Origin: Acuticoccus sp. MNP-M23
GTDB lineage: Bacteria > Pseudomonadota > Alphaproteobacteria > Rhizobiales > Amorphaceae
Assembly: GCF_031195445.1 (NCBI RefSeq)
Contig: NZ_CP133480.1
Coordinates: 2,286,501 to 2,350,500, forward strand
DNA: 64,000 nt
Direction: 5' to 3'
Part shown: positions 24,704 through 34,117 of the stretch, piece after piece
Numbering within the stretch: position 1 is the first letter of the stretch
How the letters are laid out: each line of letters opens with the position of its first letter
Program-made: the position numbers and the translations under genes
Notes under the pieces: model-generated
What the model saw: the letters and a program-made list of their open reading frames with translations, nothing else
Databases searched by the model: none
What the model was told of the DNA's origin: nothing

Positions 24704-25215
24704 TTGGCGACCGGAGCGGCCGGCGTGAATTTCGGGATGGCCATGCCCGACGCAGGTTCCGGCTCGATGCCGCTCCAGTTGTTCTCGGCACGATCGAGGT
24801 TCCCCGAAATATCCTCGTTCCAGAACCCGACCACCACCGGCGTGATGTTGAGGTAGAGCTTGTTGTCGACGATGCGCCACAGCTCGGGGCTGCCGGGGAC
24901 CTTGCCGCCCTTGGCGACACCGTAGGCGCAGTGCCCGTCAAACTGCGGCGCGTAGCGCGCGGGATCGGCTTCGAACCGGGCAAGGTTCCGCGCGCTGGAA
25001 AACGCGAATGTCGCGCCGTTGTAGGTGGCGGTGAATGCTGTCGACCCCGGCACCGCGGCCGGTTGCTCCTGTCCCACAGGGGCCTGGGGCAGGTCGAAAT
25101 AAGCGACAACGTCGTAGCCGGAATTGGCGTAGCCGGTGGCGTTTACGTACTGGTCGCCCGCCCAGGCAGCGCCGGCCATCGTCAGGCTGGCTGCAACAAT
25201 CAGCATTTGTTTCAT
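24700..25215 (-). CDS. Secreted YHS-domain protein
   Basis: 171-residue protein with a cleavable signal peptide (MKQMLIVAASLTMAGAAWA) and a YHS domain: GYDVVAYFDLP, FAFSSARNLARFEADPARYAPQ, GHCAYGVAKGG and DNKLYLNITP. Relatives are periplasmic proteins of unknown function thought to bind metal or metallo-cofactors. Single cysteine in the mature part (GHCAYG). Start at ATG 25215 with AGGGA upstream; the longer frame to 25326 lacks a signal peptide. Apparently monocistronic. Confidence 0.88.
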   Translation of the reverse strand: MKQMLIVAASLTMAGAAWAGDQYVNATGYANSGYDVVAYFDLPQAPVGQEQPAAVPGSTAFTATYNGATFAFSSARNLARFEADPARYAPQFDGHCAYGVAKGGKVPGSPELWRIVDNKLYLNITPVVVGFWNEDISGNLDRAENNWSGIEPEPASGMAIPKFTPAAPVAN

Positions 25216-25431
25216 GGCTGTTTTCCCTTTGCGTGCGGACCGTGGTGAAGCGTGCTGCTGCGGCCCGGCTTCGATGACCGCAAGGTAGGGTGGAACCGCC
25301 GCCCACGCCCCCGACAAGATGATCACCCGCCATCACGCTTTCGTGGCGACGGGCGCGGATGGACGACGGGTGGTCCTTGCGCCGCGCCGCGCAATGCCCA
25401 AGATGGTATCAAACCCCATGGAGACGCTGAC

Positions 25432-25899
25432 GTGCTGCAGACCATCACTGACTGGATCAACAACATTGCACACGCCGGCGAAGGGGAAGACAAATACGGT
25501 TCGGACGACCCCAAGCTCTCCGTTGCAGCCATCCTCGTTCATGTCATTGCCGTGGACGGTGTGGTGACGGACGACGAGAAGCGCCGCCTGCGCGAGGTGC
25601 TGGCCAGCAACTACGGCCTGACTGCTGAAGAAACCGAGCAGCTGGTGGAGGAGGCGACCGTGCGCGAGGACGACGCCGTCGACCTTTACAGCTTCACCTC
25701 CGTGCTGAAGCGGGAGCTCGACGATGCGGGCCGGCACAAGGTCGTGGAGTCAATGTGGGAAATCGTGTTCGCCGACGGCGAGGTTTCCGAGTTCGAGGAC
25801 AATGTCGTGTGGCGGGTTGCCGAGCTGATCGGGATCTCCACGCGGGACCGGATGACGCTCCGCCACAAGATCGAGGCGAAGACCAAAGGTGAATCGTAG
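25432..25899 (+). CDS. TerB-family protein
   Basis: 155-residue acidic all-helical protein with the TerB/DjlA-like fold: LSVAAILVHVIAVDGVVTDDEKRRLREVL, then EEATVREDDAVDLYSF and MWEIVFADGEVSEFEDNVVWRVAELIGI. The two D-G-x-x-x-x-x-E/D patterns are the acidic metal-binding motifs of the family. Named after a tellurite-resistance gene, but stand-alone copies in alphaproteobacteria have no proven role. GTG start at 25432 with GGAG about 8 nt upstream. The in-frame upstream stretch to 25252 overlaps the YHS gene's promoter region and is not counted. Confidence 0.88.
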   Translation: MLQTITDWINNIAHAGEGEDKYGSDDPKLSVAAILVHVIAVDGVVTDDEKRRLREVLASNYGLTAEETEQLVEEATVREDDAVDLYSFTSVLKRELDDAGRHKVVESMWEIVFADGEVSEFEDNVVWRVAELIGISTRDRMTLRHKIEAKTKGES

Positions 25900-25932
25900 C
25901 GGGCCGCGCCCGGATTTGATAAAGATCGAGGC

Positions 25933-26718
25933 ATGACCAATTCTGTGCCACCGTCGTCAGCGCAGCCGGTGTCTCCGGCTCCCGACCTTCCGATCCTGAT
26001 CGTTCTGCATCAGGCCAACTCGACACCCGGCCGTGTCGGGCAGATGCTCGTCAAGCGCGGCTACAAGCTCGACATCCGGCGCCCGGCGCTGGGCGACCGT
26101 TTGCCGGACACCACCCGCGATCACGCGGGCGTCGTGGTGTTCGGCGGTCCGATGAGCGCCAATGACACCGACGCTTTCATCAAGCGCGAGATCGATTTCA
26201 TCAATGTGCCGCTTGCGGAGGAGACGCCCTTTCTGGGGATCTGCCTTGGCGCGCAGATGCTGGCCAAGACCATCGGCGGCCATGTGGCGAGCCACAGCGA
26301 GGGTCGCGTCGAAATCGGCTACTACGATATTGCACCGACCGAGCTTGGCCGCGAGATGATGGGCTGGCCGGACAAGGTGTACCAATGGCACCGCGAAGGC
26401 TTCCACACTCCGCAGGGAACGGCTCTTCTGGCCGAGGGTCAGCATTATGAGCAGGCGTTCCGCGTCGGCCCCTGTGCCTACGGCATCCAGTTCCACCCCG
26501 AGCTGACGCTGGCGATGATGCACCGCTGGACCACCCGCGGCCATGCACGGATGAGCCTGCCCGGCGCCCGCCAGCGGGCCGACCATTTTCGCGGCCGCGC
26601 CGTCTACGACGCACCGCTGAAGGAATGGCTGAGCCAATTTCTGGATCTGTGGTTGCCGAAGCGGGCGCGCCTCAAGTCACAGGACGAGGACAGCGCTTCG
26701 CTGCGGCTCACCGCCTGA
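25933..26718 (+). CDS. Class I glutamine amidotransferase-like protein
   Basis: 261-residue stand-alone GATase domain related to the GMP-synthase amidotransferase. Nucleophile elbow GICLGAQML with the catalytic Cys, the oxyanion segment VVFGGPMSANDTD and the catalytic His-Glu pair in GIQFHPELT are all present, so the glutaminase triad is complete. The 17 residues before LPILIVLHQ are unstructured-looking and the start might be further in. Such proteins hydrolyse gamma-glutamyl compounds or glutamine; the acceptor is unknown. Located 33 nt after TerB on the same strand. Confidence 0.87.
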   Translation: MTNSVPPSSAQPVSPAPDLPILIVLHQANSTPGRVGQMLVKRGYKLDIRRPALGDRLPDTTRDHAGVVVFGGPMSANDTDAFIKREIDFINVPLAEETPFLGICLGAQMLAKTIGGHVASHSEGRVEIGYYDIAPTELGREMMGWPDKVYQWHREGFHTPQGTALLAEGQHYEQAFRVGPCAYGIQFHPELTLAMMHRWTTRGHARMSLPGARQRADHFRGRAVYDAPLKEWLSQFLDLWLPKRARLKSQDEDSASLRLTA

Positions 26719-26748
26719 GGCGGCGCTGCGCCCGCGCGACGGCAACTG

Positions 26749-27603
26749 TCAGGTGGGGGCTGACGCCAGGGTTCGGCCGCTGTTGATGCGGGACAGACCC
26801 TCCTTGGCCGGCGGATAGCCCGGCCGGAGCTGGATCGCGCGACTGTAATCCGACTTTGCCTTGCCGAGATCGCCTGCCGTTTCGTTGGCGCGCCCCCGGT
26901 TGGCCCAGGCGTCTGCATATTTGCGGTCGAGCGCGAGCGCCTGGTTGAAGTCCTCGAACGAGGCATCCACGTCGCCGGTGGCAAGGTAGCTGACGCCGCG
27001 GCCGTTGTAGGGCTCGGGTGCCTTGGGGTCGAGGCCGATGGCGATGCCGAAATCCTCAACCGCAAACGAGTGCAAATTCTGCGCCTGATAGATCAGCGCG
27101 CGGTTGTGGTAGGCGCGCGGATCACCCGGATTGATGCGGATGGCGTTGTTGAAGTCGACCAGCGCCTGCTCGTTGTTGCCGCGCAGGCGGTAGATGTTGC
27201 CGCGGCCGACCAGCGCCGTGTCGTAGGACGGGTTGTACCGCAGCGCTGCCGAATAGTCGGCAACCGCCTGATCCGGCTTGTCGAGCCGGCGATAGACCAG
27301 CGCGCGGTTGGCGTAGGCCTGATAATATTGCGGATTGAGCGCGATGGCCTTGTCGAAGTCGGCCAGGGCGTCATTTAGCTTGCCGGCACGGCCATAGGCT
27401 GTGCCCCGCACGTTGTACGCGCTCGAATCGCCCGGATTCGCGTTCACCACCTCGGTCAGCGAGGCGATGTTTTGCGGCGAACCGGACTGCGTGTTGACCA
27501 CGCGGCCGGACGACGTCATCGCGCCCTCCGGATCGCAGCCCGCAAGGGCTACGGCGGCGGCGGCAATTAACGCGGTTCTGTAAAGGCGGGGGCTGATACG
27601 CAT
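26749..27603 (-). CDS. TPR-repeat lipoprotein
   Basis: 284-residue outer-membrane-type lipoprotein: signal with lipobox LAGC, followed by about six tetratricopeptide repeats (for example SAYNVRGTAYGRAGKLNDAL, then AYANRALVYRRLDKPDQAV). It resembles NlpI-like alphaproteobacterial TPR lipoproteins. TPRs indicate protein-protein contacts; partner unknown. The start at ATG 27603 is preceded by TAGG; a TTG two codons earlier is ignored. It lies just beyond the rpsU terminator on the same strand, so expression probably needs its own promoter or readthrough. Confidence 0.9.
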   Translation of the reverse strand: MRISPRLYRTALIAAAAVALAGCDPEGAMTSSGRVVNTQSGSPQNIASLTEVVNANPGDSSAYNVRGTAYGRAGKLNDALADFDKAIALNPQYYQAYANRALVYRRLDKPDQAVADYSAALRYNPSYDTALVGRGNIYRLRGNNEQALVDFNNAIRINPGDPRAYHNRALIYQAQNLHSFAVEDFGIAIGLDPKAPEPYNGRGVSYLATGDVDASFEDFNQALALDRKYADAWANRGRANETAGDLGKAKSDYSRAIQLRPGYPPAKEGLSRINSGRTLASAPT

Positions 27604-27628
27604 CGCCAAACCTAGCAGGGAAAGCAGA

Positions 27629-27648
27629 GAAGCGCGCGAGCGCGCTTC
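27629..27648 (-). terminator. Terminator hairpin of rpsU
   Basis: Perfect palindrome GAAGCGCG/CGCGCTTC with a 4-nt loop, beginning one nucleotide after the rpsU stop. On the minus strand the tail reads TCTGCTTTCCC, moderately T-rich. Confidence 0.6.
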
Positions 27649-27649
27649 G

Positions 27650-27874
27650 TCAGCTGCGCTTCTTGCCGGGGATCAGGCCTTCACGCTGCGCGCGCTTGCG
27701 TGCCAGCTTGCGTGCACGGCGAACCGCTTCAGCCTTCTCGCGCGCCTTGCGCTCGGACGGCTTCTCGTAGTGGTTCCGCATCTTCATTTCACGGAAGATG
27801 CCTTCGCGCTGCATCTTCTTCTTCAGCGCTTTCAGCGCCTGGTCGACGTTGTTGTCGCGAACGAGTACCTGCAC
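27650..27874 (-). CDS. rpsU: 30S ribosomal protein S21
   Basis: 74-residue basic ribosomal protein. [20 protein letters not shown], then [20 protein letters not shown] and a Lys/Arg-rich tail, is the standard alphaproteobacterial S21. It binds near the anti-Shine-Dalgarno region of 16S rRNA and helps initiation. Start is GTG 27874 with AAGGA upstream. A hairpin terminator abuts the stop. It lies 137 nt downstream of purK, where no clear terminator is seen. Confidence 0.97.
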   Translation of the reverse strand: MQVLVRDNNVDQALKALKKKMQREGIFREMKMRNHYEKPSERKAREKAEAVRRARKLARKRAQREGLIPGKKRS

Positions 27875-28011
27875 TCAGTTCAATCCTTCTGTTGCACGGT
27901 GATTGGCGGCTCGACCGTCATGCCGGACACAGGGAACGCGCGAGCCACGCAGCCGGGTCCGACAAGGACCAACCGCAAGACAACCGCAAAAATCGCTGCG
28001 AGGGTTGGCTG

Positions 28012-29103
28012 CTACCAGCGATTGCCCGCAAAGTCCACTGTGCGCTCAATGAAATTGACATGCCCCATCTTGCGACCGGGCGATGCGGAACGCTTACCAT
28101 AGATGTGGCAACGCGCCGCCGGATTTTCCACATGGCGCGGCAAATCGTCGATTTCGCTGCCCAGAATGTTGAGCATCGTGACATCGGCGATACGGCTCGT
28201 ATCGCCCAGAGGCCAGCCGGCAATGGCGCGAATGTGGTTCTCGAACTGGCCGGTCAGCGCACCGTCCATGGTCCAGTGGCCGGTGTTGTGGACGCGCGGT
28301 GCCATCTCGTTGGCAATGAGGGGGGCATCCGGATCGTCGGTGACGAAGAACTCGACCGCCAGCACGCCCACATAGTCCAGCGTGTCGGCAACGCCCTGCG
28401 TGAGCCGCCTGGCTTCGGCGGCCACGTCGCCTTCGACCGGCGCGGGAAATGATGTTTGCCGCAGGATGCCGTTTTCGTGGGTGTTGAGCGCCGGGTCGTA
28501 GCTCCGGCTGGTTCCGTCGGCGCCGCGCACCAGCACGACCGACGTTTCGGCTGTAAAGCCGATCCGCTTTTCCAGGATGGCCGGAACGTTGCCGATGGCG
28601 GCAAGCGCGTCGGCAGAGGCGACGTCCGGCGTGATGCGGGTCTGTCCCTTGCCGTCGTAGCCGAGGCGCCGCGCCTTGAGGATGCCGTCCGGGATCGACT
28701 GGCGGGCTGCGTCGAGGCTCGCTGCGTCGGTAATGTCGGCGTGCGGTGCGACGGGGAGGCCGCAGCGTTGCAGGAACACCTTTTCGGTGAGGCGGTCCTG
28801 CCCGGCGCCAAGGGCGGTGGCTGCGGGCCGGATGGGTGTGCCGACGCCCTCCAGCGCCGCCACCGGCACATTCTCGAATTCGAAGGTCAGCACGTCCACG
28901 TCAGCGGCGAAGGCGGCCATGGCGGGGGCGTTATCGTAGTGCGCAAGGGTGGTCTCGTGCGCCGCCGCGAAGGCAACATTGTCGCCGGACGGCGGGGCAA
29001 AGACGTGGACGCGGAAGCCGAGACGCAATGCGGCCATGGCCATCATCCGGCCCAGCTGTCCGCCGCCCACGATGCCGATGGTGGCACCGGTCTGAAGCGT
29101 CAT
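28012..29103 (-). CDS. purK: 5-(carboxyamino)imidazole ribonucleotide synthase
   Basis: 363-residue ATP-grasp enzyme that carboxylates AIR to N5-CAIR in purine synthesis. The N-terminal loop is [21 protein letters not shown]-grasp features include [16 protein letters not shown] and the metal site [14 protein letters not shown]-terminal domain ends [10 protein letters not shown]. The ATG at 29103 overlaps the purE stop as ATGA, so translation is coupled to purE, the next enzyme of the pathway. The longer frame to 29154 lies within purE. Confidence 0.97.
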   Translation of the reverse strand: MTLQTGATIGIVGGGQLGRMMAMAALRLGFRVHVFAPPSGDNVAFAAAHETTLAHYDNAPAMAAFAADVDVLTFEFENVPVAALEGVGTPIRPAATALGAGQDRLTEKVFLQRCGLPVAPHADITDAASLDAARQSIPDGILKARRLGYDGKGQTRITPDVASADALAAIGNVPAILEKRIGFTAETSVVLVRGADGTSRSYDPALNTHENGILRQTSFPAPVEGDVAAEARRLTQGVADTLDYVGVLAVEFFVTDDPDAPLIANEMAPRVHNTGHWTMDGALTGQFENHIRAIAGWPLGDTSRIADVTMLNILGSEIDDLPRHVENPAARCHIYGKRSASPGRKMGHVNFIERTVDFAGNRW

Positions 29104-29597
29104 GGCGTATCCGTCGGTTCGTCGGCGACGGCGCTGGTGGTGGCGGCGCGCCAATCATCCAGCCGCAGAGCCAGCGCCTCGTCCCCGAGTGCGAGCACTG
29201 CGGCGGCCAGCAGCGCGGCGTTGACGGCGCCAGCCCGGCCGATGGCAAGGGTGCCCACAGGCACGCCCGCCGGCATCTGCACGATGGAAAGGAGGCTGTC
29301 CCAGCCGGACAGCGTGCGGCTCAGCACCGGCACGCCGAAAACCGGTAGCGCAGTGAGGCTTGCAACCATACCCGGCAGGTGCGCGGCCCCTCCCGCACCG
29401 GCAATCACGACCTTGAAGCCTTCGCTTTTCGCCTTTCTGGCGAAATCGTAAAGCCGGTCAGGCGTGCGGTGGGCAGACACGATCTTTGCTGCATGGGGAA
29501 CATCGAGCGCGTCCAGCGTCTCGGCGGCGTGGCGCATGGTCTCCCAGTCCGACTGGCTGCCCATGATGATGGCAACCGCAGGGGCTTGCGCGCTCAC
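29100..29597 (-). CDS. purE: N5-carboxyaminoimidazole ribonucleotide mutase
   Basis: 165-residue class I PurE that moves the carboxylate of N5-CAIR to give CAIR. The motifs [26 protein letters not shown] (catalytic His) and [15 protein letters not shown] are intact. GTG start at 29597 overlaps the stop of the upstream DUF465 gene (GTGA). Together with purK it forms a coupled pair, preceded by DUF465 and a recognisable promoter at 29823-29850. Confidence 0.97.
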   Translation of the reverse strand: MSAQAPAVAIIMGSQSDWETMRHAAETLDALDVPHAAKIVSAHRTPDRLYDFARKAKSEGFKVVIAGAGGAAHLPGMVASLTALPVFGVPVLSRTLSGWDSLLSIVQMPAGVPVGTLAIGRAGAVNAALLAAAVLALGDEALALRLDDWRAATTSAVADEPTDTP

Positions 29598-29797
29598 GCG
29601 ATAATATCGGGCAGGGCTCGGGCCGACAGCATCCGTATCTCGTCCTTCAATTGAAGTTTGCGCTTTTTCAGGCGCTTGACCTGCAACAGATCGGTGGAGC
29701 CGCTGGCTTCCAGCGCATCGACGGCAGCGTCGAGGTCCCGGTGCTGCTCACGCAGCACTTCCAGCTTCTGCTCGACGGAAAGAGTATCCTGCTGCAT
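29594..29797 (-). CDS. YdcH/DUF465 family small protein
   Basis: 67-residue predicted coiled-coil protein ([20 protein letters not shown], then [15 protein letters not shown]), the DUF465 pattern. Function unknown. I start at ATG 29797: the earlier in-frame ATG at 29869 lies inside a hairpin and upstream of the best promoter, and family members are about this length. No clear Shine-Dalgarno is visible, so initiation on a short leader is possible. The stop overlaps the purE GTG by 4 nt. Confidence 0.82.
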   Translation of the reverse strand: MQQDTLSVEQKLEVLREQHRDLDAAVDALEASGSTDLLQVKRLKKRKLQLKDEIRMLSARALPDIIA

Positions 29798-29822
29798 CGC
29801 TTGCGCCAATTTTACGCAAACT

Positions 29823-29850
29823 CTTATAAGCGATTGAGATGCACTGTCGA
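29823..29850 (-). promoter_or_regulatory. Promoter candidate for DUF465-purE-purK
   Basis: On the minus strand, TCGACA (five of six consensus bases, plus coordinates 29845-29850) is 16 nt from TATAAG (five of six, 29823-29828). The predicted transcript starts about 20 nt before ATG 29797. Confidence 0.5.
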
Positions 29851-29860
29851 GATGAGGCGT

Positions 29861-29890
29861 GCGCTGCATCCACCACTATGGACGCAGCGC
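29861..29890 (-). terminator. Hairpin after M16 peptidase gene
   Basis: An 11-bp stem with one G-T pair (arms 29861-29871 and 29880-29890, 8-nt loop), 6 nt after the stop of the M16 gene at 29897. No T run follows, so it is a terminator-like hairpin rather than a classic terminator. Confidence 0.45.
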
Positions 29891-29896
29891 AGCCGG

Positions 29897-31207
29897 TCAG
29901 CCCTCGCTGGGGCCCACAATGGCAACGGTCGGCGGTGTATCGCCGAACACGCGGCGGGCCGAGCGGCGCACATCGTCCAGCGTGACCGCGTTGATGAGGT
30001 CGTTGCGGTTGTCGATGTAGTCCATCCCCAGTCCCTCGGTCTGCAGGAACAGGAGCTGGCGCGCGATGGAGGCGGACGAACCGAACCGGAGCGCATAGGA
30101 GCCGGTGAGGTAGGCCTTTGCGGCCGCCAGCTCGTCTTCGGTAGGTCCTTCGGTCGCCATCTTCTCGAACTGGCTGAGGATCACCTTGATCGCCTCTTCG
30201 GCCTGATCGTTGCGCGTTGCAGTGCCGGCGCCGAAGATCGCGGTGTGCTCGTAGGGCGCCATGTAGGAGTAGACCGAGTAGGCAAGGCCGCGCTTTTCGC
30301 GCACCTCGTCGAACAGCCAGGACGAGAAGGTGCCGCCGCCCAGAATGTGGTTCATCACGAACGCGGGGATGAAGTCGTCGTCGTCGCGCTCGATGCCCAC
30401 GCCGCCGAAGCGGATGGAAGTCTGCGGCGTGTCGAGCGACTCCGATACGGTGACGCCCGCGGCAGGCTCGATGTCCGCCACAGCGGTCAGGTTCGCATGG
30501 TCCGGCAGGTCGCCGAATGCCTTGTCGAGAAGACCCTTCAGGGTTTCGGCGTCAATGTCGCCGACGACCGCCACAAACAGGTTGTCCTTGGCGATAACAT
30601 TGCGGTGCGCTTCGACAAAATCCTCCCGCGTCAGGGCGGACACGCTCTCGATCGTGCCGCTGGACGGGGTGCCGTAGGGGTGGCCGGGAAATGCGGTCCG
30701 GGCCCACAAATCACTGACCACGGCGTCGGCGTCGTTGATGTCGCGGCGAAGGCCGGTGATGACCTGCGCGCGCATCCGGTTCAGCGCCTCATCATCGAAC
30801 CGCGGTTCGGTGAGGGCGAGGGCCAGAAGGTCGAACCCTTTCTCCACGCTTGAGGTGAGGGCCCGCATGTCGCCATAAAGGTCGTCGCGTGATGATTCGA
30901 AGCCGAGCCGGACCGCGTTGTCCTGGAGTGCGGTCTGGAAGGCGACCGAATCGAGGTCGCCGGCGCCTTCGTCCAGCAGGGACGCCAGAATGTTGGCCCG
31001 GCCCGCCTTGCCTTCGGGGTCCTGCGCAGAGCCGGCGCCTTCAAACGCAACGTCAACCGCCACAACAGGCACAGTATCGTCAGACACGAGCCAGGCCGTG
31101 ATGCCGCGCGTGCTGGTCACTTCTTGAATGTCGATGGCCCACGCACTCCCGGCGCCGAGAAAAACGAACGAAGCGACGACGATGGCACGGTTTAGATAAC
31201 GGAACAT
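29897..31207 (-). CDS. M16 family peptidase-like protein lacking the zinc motif
   Basis: 436-residue exported protein (signal AIVVASFVFLGAGSAWA) with the two-lobed M16 fold. Where active members have HxxEH, this one reads ANILASLLDEGAG, so there are no zinc-binding histidines. The C-terminal M16 domain has the R/Y-type substrate-handling segment RGLAYSVYSY. This is the pattern of the non-catalytic partner in heterodimeric M16B proteases such as the alpha subunit of mitochondrial processing peptidase. The catalytic partner is directly upstream, 90 nt away. Expected to work in the periplasm. Confidence 0.9.
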   Translation of the reverse strand: MFRYLNRAIVVASFVFLGAGSAWAIDIQEVTSTRGITAWLVSDDTVPVVAVDVAFEGAGSAQDPEGKAGRANILASLLDEGAGDLDSVAFQTALQDNAVRLGFESSRDDLYGDMRALTSSVEKGFDLLALALTEPRFDDEALNRMRAQVITGLRRDINDADAVVSDLWARTAFPGHPYGTPSSGTIESVSALTREDFVEAHRNVIAKDNLFVAVVGDIDAETLKGLLDKAFGDLPDHANLTAVADIEPAAGVTVSESLDTPQTSIRFGGVGIERDDDDFIPAFVMNHILGGGTFSSWLFDEVREKRGLAYSVYSYMAPYEHTAIFGAGTATRNDQAEEAIKVILSQFEKMATEGPTEDELAAAKAYLTGSYALRFGSSASIARQLLFLQTEGLGMDYIDNRNDLINAVTLDDVRRSARRVFGDTPPTVAIVGPSEG

Positions 31208-31297
31208 ACCGAATTTTTCCTGTAAATCGCAGCCAGCTGGCGTGCGGCGGCGGCCGAGCCGGCCGCCGCTTTCCTGCCGGGTGCGGGCTTTTGTGCC

Positions 31298-32671
31298 TTA
31301 GGCGCCTTCGCCGGGGAGGAGACGTGCGGTCACGGAGCCGGCGTTGGTGAGGTACGCCTTGGCTGCGTTCTGCACGTCCGCTGCGGTCACCGCGTTCAGC
31401 CGCGACGGCCACTCCTGCACATCTTCGACCGTGGACCCCGTCGTCAGCGCAGCGCCGAAGATGCGGGCGAGCGTGGACTGGCTGTCCTGCGCAAAGATAA
31501 CGCTGGACAGAACGGCGGTCTTGGCGCGGGCGACATCGCTGTCGGTGACACCATTTTGCGCAATGTCGGCCAGAATCTCGCGGGCACGCTTCTCGACGGT
31601 TTCAAGATCGGTTCCGTCGGCAGGGGTCGCGTAGAGAAGGAAGCGTGTGTCGTCCACCGCGCTCGACTGGTAGTAGGCGCCGGCGGAGCTTGCCAGCTGC
31701 TCGTTGCGCACGAGCGCGGTGTAGAGGCGGCTGGTGTTGCTGCCACCCAGAATTTCGGCAAGCACATCGAGCGCTTCGCCAACGCCGGGTTCGGCGGTCG
31801 TGTAGCTTGGCACCAGCCATGCGGTCTGGGTGCTGGGCTGGTTCACCCGCGGGTCGGTGAGCGAGACGAGCCGGTCGGCGCGCAGCTTCTGCGCGGCGGG
31901 GCGGGTGCGCACGCTGGCCGGTTCGCCGCCCGGAACCTTGCCATAGGTCTCGCCCGCGAGCGCGCGGATCTCGTCCGGCGTCACGTCGCCGGCAATGACC
32001 AGAACCGCGTTGCCCGGCCGGTAGTTGGCCTTGTAGAAATCCACCGCATCGGTGTGGCTGAGGCGGGCAAGCTCGTCCGGCCAGCCGATGATCGGGTCGC
32101 CATAGGGGTGGTTGACGTAAAGCGCGGTGTCCATCGCCTCGCCAAGCTCGGCGGACGGGCTCGTCTCCACGCGTGAGCGGCGCTCTTCCTGCACCACGTT
32201 CAACTCCGGCGCGCTGACAGCCTCGGTCAGCACCAGACCGCGCATCCGGTCGGCCTCGAAGGCCATCATGTCCGGCAGATTCTCCTTGGAGACCTGCTGG
32301 AAATAGGCCGTGTAGTCGTTGGAGGTGAACGCGTTTTCGCGGCCGCCCACGCGTGCGATGGCCGTGGAAAAGGCGTTGCCGGGGTTGGCCTCGGTGCCCT
32401 TGAACATCAGGTGCTCAAGATAGTGGGCAATGCCGGATTTGCCGGGCGGCTCGTCGGCCGAACCCACGCGGTACCACACCATGTGCGTGACGATGGGGGC
32501 GCGGCGGTCGGGAATGACGACCACGTCGAGGCCGTTGTCCAGCGTGAACGTCTCGGCGTCCGGCGCAATGGTGAGATCGCCCAGATCGATGGGCTGGGCG
32601 ATGGCGGCTTCAACGGAAAGCATGGTGAGTGCGGCCACTCCAAGTCCGGCGAGGCGGTGTTTGAGCGTCAT
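31298..32671 (-). CDS. Periplasmic M16 zinc peptidase, catalytic subunit
   Basis: 457-residue exported protease (signal peptide ending near AAIA). Zinc motif HYLEH (His83, Glu86, His87) and the downstream Glu in VVQEERRSRVE are present, as are NAFTSNDYTAYFQQ and a C-terminal M16 domain. It belongs to the PqqL/insulinase-like M16B group and probably degrades peptides in the periplasm together with the zinc-less neighbour. ATG 32671 with GGGA upstream; the in-frame extension to 32773 would remove the signal peptide from the N-terminus and is rejected. Confidence 0.93.
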   Translation of the reverse strand: MTLKHRLAGLGVAALTMLSVEAAIAQPIDLGDLTIAPDAETFTLDNGLDVVVIPDRRAPIVTHMVWYRVGSADEPPGKSGIAHYLEHLMFKGTEANPGNAFSTAIARVGGRENAFTSNDYTAYFQQVSKENLPDMMAFEADRMRGLVLTEAVSAPELNVVQEERRSRVETSPSAELGEAMDTALYVNHPYGDPIIGWPDELARLSHTDAVDFYKANYRPGNAVLVIAGDVTPDEIRALAGETYGKVPGGEPASVRTRPAAQKLRADRLVSLTDPRVNQPSTQTAWLVPSYTTAEPGVGEALDVLAEILGGSNTSRLYTALVRNEQLASSAGAYYQSSAVDDTRFLLYATPADGTDLETVEKRAREILADIAQNGVTDSDVARAKTAVLSSVIFAQDSQSTLARIFGAALTTGSTVEDVQEWPSRLNAVTAADVQNAAKAYLTNAGSVTARLLPGEGA

Positions 32672-32794
32672 CGGCGTCCCGTCCTGTCCTGTTTCAGGGG
32701 GGACGCTAGGCGCCTCGGCGGCGGGGGGCCACTTAAGTGTTGGTAAGGCGCGCCGGGGAGGCGGCCCCGGCACAGCCCTCTTTCGGTTTTTGCC

Positions 32795-33502
32795 CTACTT
32801 CGCCTTCGATTTGCGCATGTTGGCGTAGAGCTGCTTCTTCACCCACTCCGAATTCTCGATGTCGCCCTTTTCGGGGAGGGCAGCAGTCTGGGCGGGCTCG
32901 CGATACTCTTCCGGCGGCTGAATGAGATATTTGCGCGGCGCGGCCTTGCCGTCCGCGGTGATCACTTCACGGCCGGGCTTCTTGAGCGTGAAGCCCTTGG
33001 CGGCCTTGTTGGGCTGCGCCTTGAAGGTCTTGTCATCATCCATCAGCTTGGTGATGTCGCGCTTGTCCTCGCGGGCTTGCAAGGCTTCGGAGGGCAGGCG
33101 GTAGGACCGCGCGGTGGCACCGCGCAGGCCCTGGTAGCTGCCGTCTTCCGGGTCGCGCTCGGCGGACGGGCCGATGGCCGCGCCAAGCTGCGCCTGACGC
33201 GCTTTTTCCTGCACGTCCTGGTCGACGGGGAAGTTGACGGCGGCCTGGGCGCTGTTCTCGCCGTCGCTGGGGGCCGGCAGGTTGGTGCTGGACGGGATCG
33301 CCAGCGGCGCGCGCGGCTTGTAGGCCAGACGCTGCTTCTGCTGCTTCGGAATGACGCCTGCGCCCTCCATCGCGGTCTGGAAGAGGTTGAACGACTGGGG
33401 CTTTTGTACGCCTTCATCATCGTCCTCGAAATAATTGTTGCTGGTATTGCAGCCGGCGATGCCAAGGCTGAGCACCAGAACAGCGAGGATTTTCCGCTTC
33501 AT
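32795..33502 (-). CDS. DUF3035 lipoprotein (BamF-like)
   Basis: 235-residue lipoprotein with lipobox GIAGC after a short signal. The family, confined to alphaproteobacteria, includes BamF, an accessory lipoprotein of the beta-barrel assembly machinery in Caulobacter. The mature part is hydrophilic and Lys/Pro-rich, with APLAIPSSTNLPAP as a recognisable family element. ATG 33502 has GGAG 8 nt upstream. Sits between lspA, which processes lipoproteins, and the periplasmic M16 proteases. This order recurs in related genomes. The BAM role here is inference from family. Confidence 0.82.
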   Translation of the reverse strand: MKRKILAVLVLSLGIAGCNTSNNYFEDDDEGVQKPQSFNLFQTAMEGAGVIPKQQKQRLAYKPRAPLAIPSSTNLPAPSDGENSAQAAVNFPVDQDVQEKARQAQLGAAIGPSAERDPEDGSYQGLRGATARSYRLPSEALQAREDKRDITKLMDDDKTFKAQPNKAAKGFTLKKPGREVITADGKAAPRKYLIQPPEEYREPAQTAALPEKGDIENSEWVKKQLYANMRKSKAK

Positions 33503-33631
33503 CCCAAAACTCCACAATGTGTGCGGCACAGGCCGCGCAGCCCAGCCATCGCGTTACGGGAGCCGACAGTCAACCGGGCTGCCGCAGTCAATTTGCGCAT
33601 GTTGAGCGGATACAACAATCTTGCAAAAGAG

Positions 33632-34117
33632 TTAAGAGGGGGTTTGCGGCTTCTTCGCAAAGAAGGCGTCCCACATGAGCAACACAACGCCGACGACAAT
33701 GGCTGCATCCGCAATGTTGAAGACATACCACGAATAACCGCCCGCGTTCAGGTGCACGAAGTCCACCACAGCGCCATAGGCCACGCGGTCGATCAGGTTG
33801 CCGGCCGCACCGCCCAGAATGACGCCGACGCCGAGCGCGACCAGCGGCGCCCCTGTGCGCATCAGCCACACGCCAAGGCCGACTATGCCGGCCATGGTCA
33901 GCCCCACCAGCACCCAGCGCCCGGCCCCGTCGGCCTGAAACAGGCCGTAGGAGATGCCGCGGTTCCACACCAGCGTGATGTCCATGAACGGCAGCAGCGC
34001 GATGGGCCCCTGGCTGAAGTCCGCCCGGTGCAGGACCCAAAGCTTGGTCGCCTGATCGGCAACCAGAATGAGAGCGGCCAGCGCGAGGGCAATGCCCCGC
34101 GCCCGTTGGATCGTCAT
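33632..34117 (-). CDS. lspA: Lipoprotein signal peptidase (signal peptidase II)
   Basis: 161-residue inner-membrane aspartic protease with four predicted membrane helices. The catalytic aspartates are Asp119 in AYGAVVDFV and Asp137 in VFNIADAAI; the Asn in GAAGNLIDR is also conserved. It removes the signal peptide from diacylglyceryl-modified prolipoproteins made by Lgt (gene at 51.4 kb). Start overlaps the ileS stop as ATGA, the usual ileS-lspA coupling. Confidence 0.96.
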   Translation of the reverse strand: MTIQRARGIALALAALILVADQATKLWVLHRADFSQGPIALLPFMDITLVWNRGISYGLFQADGAGRWVLVGLTMAGIVGLGVWLMRTGAPLVALGVGVILGGAAGNLIDRVAYGAVVDFVHLNAGGYSWYVFNIADAAIVVGVVLLMWDAFFAKKPQTPS

